Below are positions 62,381 to 64,000 of a DNA stretch of 64,000 nt, in pieces. Location of the stretch: assembly GCF_013372185.1 (NCBI RefSeq), contig NZ_CP053830.1, positions 248,001 through 312,000 of the forward strand. Reading direction: 5' to 3'. This DNA comes from Campylobacter lari subsp. lari. GTDB lineage: Bacteria; Campylobacterota; Campylobacteria; Campylobacterales; Campylobacteraceae. The first letter of the stretch is position 1, and each line of letters begins with the position of its first letter. Under the pieces are notes generated by a model. That model was not told where the DNA came from and ran no database searches. It saw nothing but the letters and a program-made list of their open reading frames with translations. The translations under genes and the position numbers were made by a program.

Positions 62381-64000
62381 TGATGCTTTAGTTATTGGTG
62401 GTGGTCTTGCAGGTTTAAGAGCTGCTATTGAAGTTGCAAAAAGTGGTCAAAGTGTAACTTTATTAAGTATTTGTCCAGTTAAAAGATCTCACTCAGCTGC
62501 TGTACAAGGTGGTATGCAAGCAAGTTTAGGAAATAGCGTTAAAGGTGAGGGAGATAATGAAGATGTGCATTTTGCTGATACAGTAAAAGGGTCTGATTGG
62601 GGCTGTGATCAAGAAGTTGCAAGAATGTTTGCACAAACTGCTCCAAAAGCTGTGCGTGAGCTTGCTGCTTGGGGTGTGCCTTGGACTAGGGTTACAAAAG
62701 GACCTAGAACTGTTGTGATAAACGCTCAAAAAACTACTATTGAAGAAAAAGAAGAAGCACATGGTCTTATAAATGCAAGGGATTTTGGTGGTACTAAAAA
62801 ATGGAGAACATGTTATATCGCTGATGCAACAGGACACTGTATGCTATATGGTGTGGCAAATGAAGCGATTAAACATCAAGTTAAAATCATCGATAGAATG
62901 GAAGCAGTAAGAATTATCCATGATGGTAAAAAATGTCTAGGGGCTATTGCTAGAGATTTAACTAATGGGGAATTAATCGCTTATGTTGCTAGAGGAACTA
63001 TGATAGCAACTGGTGGTTATGGTAGAATTTATAAACAAACTACAAATGCTGTTATTTGTGAAGGTACAGGAGCTGCTATCGCGCTTGAAACTGGACTTTG
63101 CAGACTTTCAAATATGGAAGCAGTGCAATTTCATCCAACTCCAATCGTACCAAGTGGTATCTTACTAACCGAAGGTTGTAGAGGTGATGGTGGTATCTTA
63201 AGAGATGTTGATGGTTACCGCTTTATGCCTGATTATGAGCCTGAGAAAAAAGAACTTGCAAGCAGGGATGTTGTAAGTCGTAGAATGATGGAGCATATTA
63301 GAAAAGGTAAAGGTGTAAAAAGCCCTTATGGAGATCATTTGTGGCTTGATATTTCTATCCTTGGCCGTGCTCATGTTGAAAAAAATCTTCGTGATGTTCA
63401 AGATATTTGTAAGACATTTAATGGCATTGATCCTGCTGATGAGGGTCCAAAAGGCTGGGCACCAGTTTTACCTATGCAACATTACTCAATGGGTGGTATT
63501 AGAACAAAACCAACCGGTGAAAGTCAATGGCTAAATGGTCTTTTTGCATGTGGTGAAGCAGCTTGTTGGGATATGCACGGATTTAACCGTTTAGGTGGAA
63601 ATTCATGTTCAGAAACTGTTGTTGCAGGTATGATCGTAGGGGATTATTTTGCACAATATTGTAAAGAAAATGGTAATGATATTGATACAAATATCGTTAA
63701 ATCTTTCCTTTCTAAAGAGTATGATTACTTAAAATCTCTTGTTAGTAAAGAAGGAAAACATGATGTATTTGAAATCAAAAACAGAATGAAAGACATTATG
63801 TGGGAAAAAGTAGCTATCTTTAGAACAGGCCAAGGTCTTGAAGAAGCGGTTAAAGAGCTTGAAGAATTGTATCAAAAATCACTTGATCTAAAAGTACATG
63901 ATAAAGAATTAAAATGTGCAAACCCAGAGCTTGAAGAAGCTTATAGAGTTCCAAGAATGCTAAAAATTGCTTTATGTGTTGCTTATGGTGCGCTTTTAAG
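62363..64000 (+). CDS. frdA: Fumarate reductase flavoprotein subunit (cut by window edge)
   Basis: The frame is open from ATG 62363 to the window end, giving 546 N-terminal codons of a protein expected to have about 660. FAD-binding [17 protein letters not shown], the flavin-linking region [17 protein letters not shown], active-site [21 protein letters not shown], and [13 protein letters not shown] and GFNRLGGNS are all present. frdB is expected downstream. Confidence 0.97.

Noticed and set aside
1-64000. CRISPR array, prophage, rRNA operon or replication origin
   Set aside because: I saw no short regularly spaced repeats, no phage or integrase genes, no rRNA sequence and no dnaA-box cluster. 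All intergenic gaps are below 300 bp.

Overview
The window reads as a chromosome segment of a thermotolerant Campylobacter, most likely of the C. lari group. The support is very AT-rich DNA, sigma70 promoters with a strong TATAAT box and no clear -35, epsilonproteobacterial gene families (HP0268-like protein, 363-residue NusA, FrdCA cytochrome b type) and a Kps capsule locus bordered by the P450/membrane-protein genes that also sit beside kpsS in C. jejuni. The species is an inference; no rRNA is present.

Layout. 1-9669: a PLP-dependent sulfur amino acid enzyme (partial), a PurB-like lyase, an MmgE/PrpD protein, feoAB, tenA (reverse), acpP-fabF-accA, tRNA-Phe and a DUF455 ferritin-like gene (reverse). 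9751-14908: capsule export genes kpsM, kpsT, kpsE, kpsD and kpsF, in one overlapping operon behind a promoter at 9707. 14905-46685: the variable capsule synthesis region. 46717-49919: kpsC and kpsS, the Kdo-linker transferases. 49916-54450: a reverse SGNH-like gene, then a membrane hydrolase-like gene, a cytochrome P450 and a small membrane protein. 54447-64000: nusA (reverse), an HP0268-family gene, miaB, an LPLAT/DUF374 gene, three genes resembling a PilM/N/O-like set, an HpaA-like lipoprotein (reverse), lgt, frdC and the start of frdA.

The variable region is built of functional cassettes. (i) Glycosyltransferases and two mosaic GT2-TagF-like polymerases (14905-23664). (ii) A GDP-6-deoxy-heptose cassette: 3,5-epimerase, Fcl-like reductase, dmhA, hddA, gmhA2, hddC (25433-30343). 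(iii) An rfbF/rfbH/RfbJ-like set with Ugd and a Uxs-like enzyme (31865-37271). (iv) A sulfation cassette: sulfotransferase, cysQ, cysD, cysN, SLC13-type permease, cysC, second cysQ, second sulfotransferase (37284-46685). No PAPS reductase is present, so PAPS made here is probably used to sulfate the capsule.

The most unusual signal is a 340-bp direct repeat present four times in the same reading frame (25037, 31458, 38468, 46274). It encodes the C-terminal module of four otherwise unrelated enzymes (a fucosyltransferase-like protein, a GT8 protein and two sulfotransferases) and lies exactly at the cassette borders. A diverged version ends the SGNH-like protein beyond kpsS. In the two sulfotransferases the module runs into a poly-G tract, G8 in one and G9 in the other. 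G9 keeps the module in frame and G8 truncates it, which is a likely phase-variation switch. The cysQ genes are 729-bp identical direct repeats flanking cysDN-permease-cysC. Together these repeats suggest a capsule locus organised for cassette gain, loss and exchange by homologous recombination.
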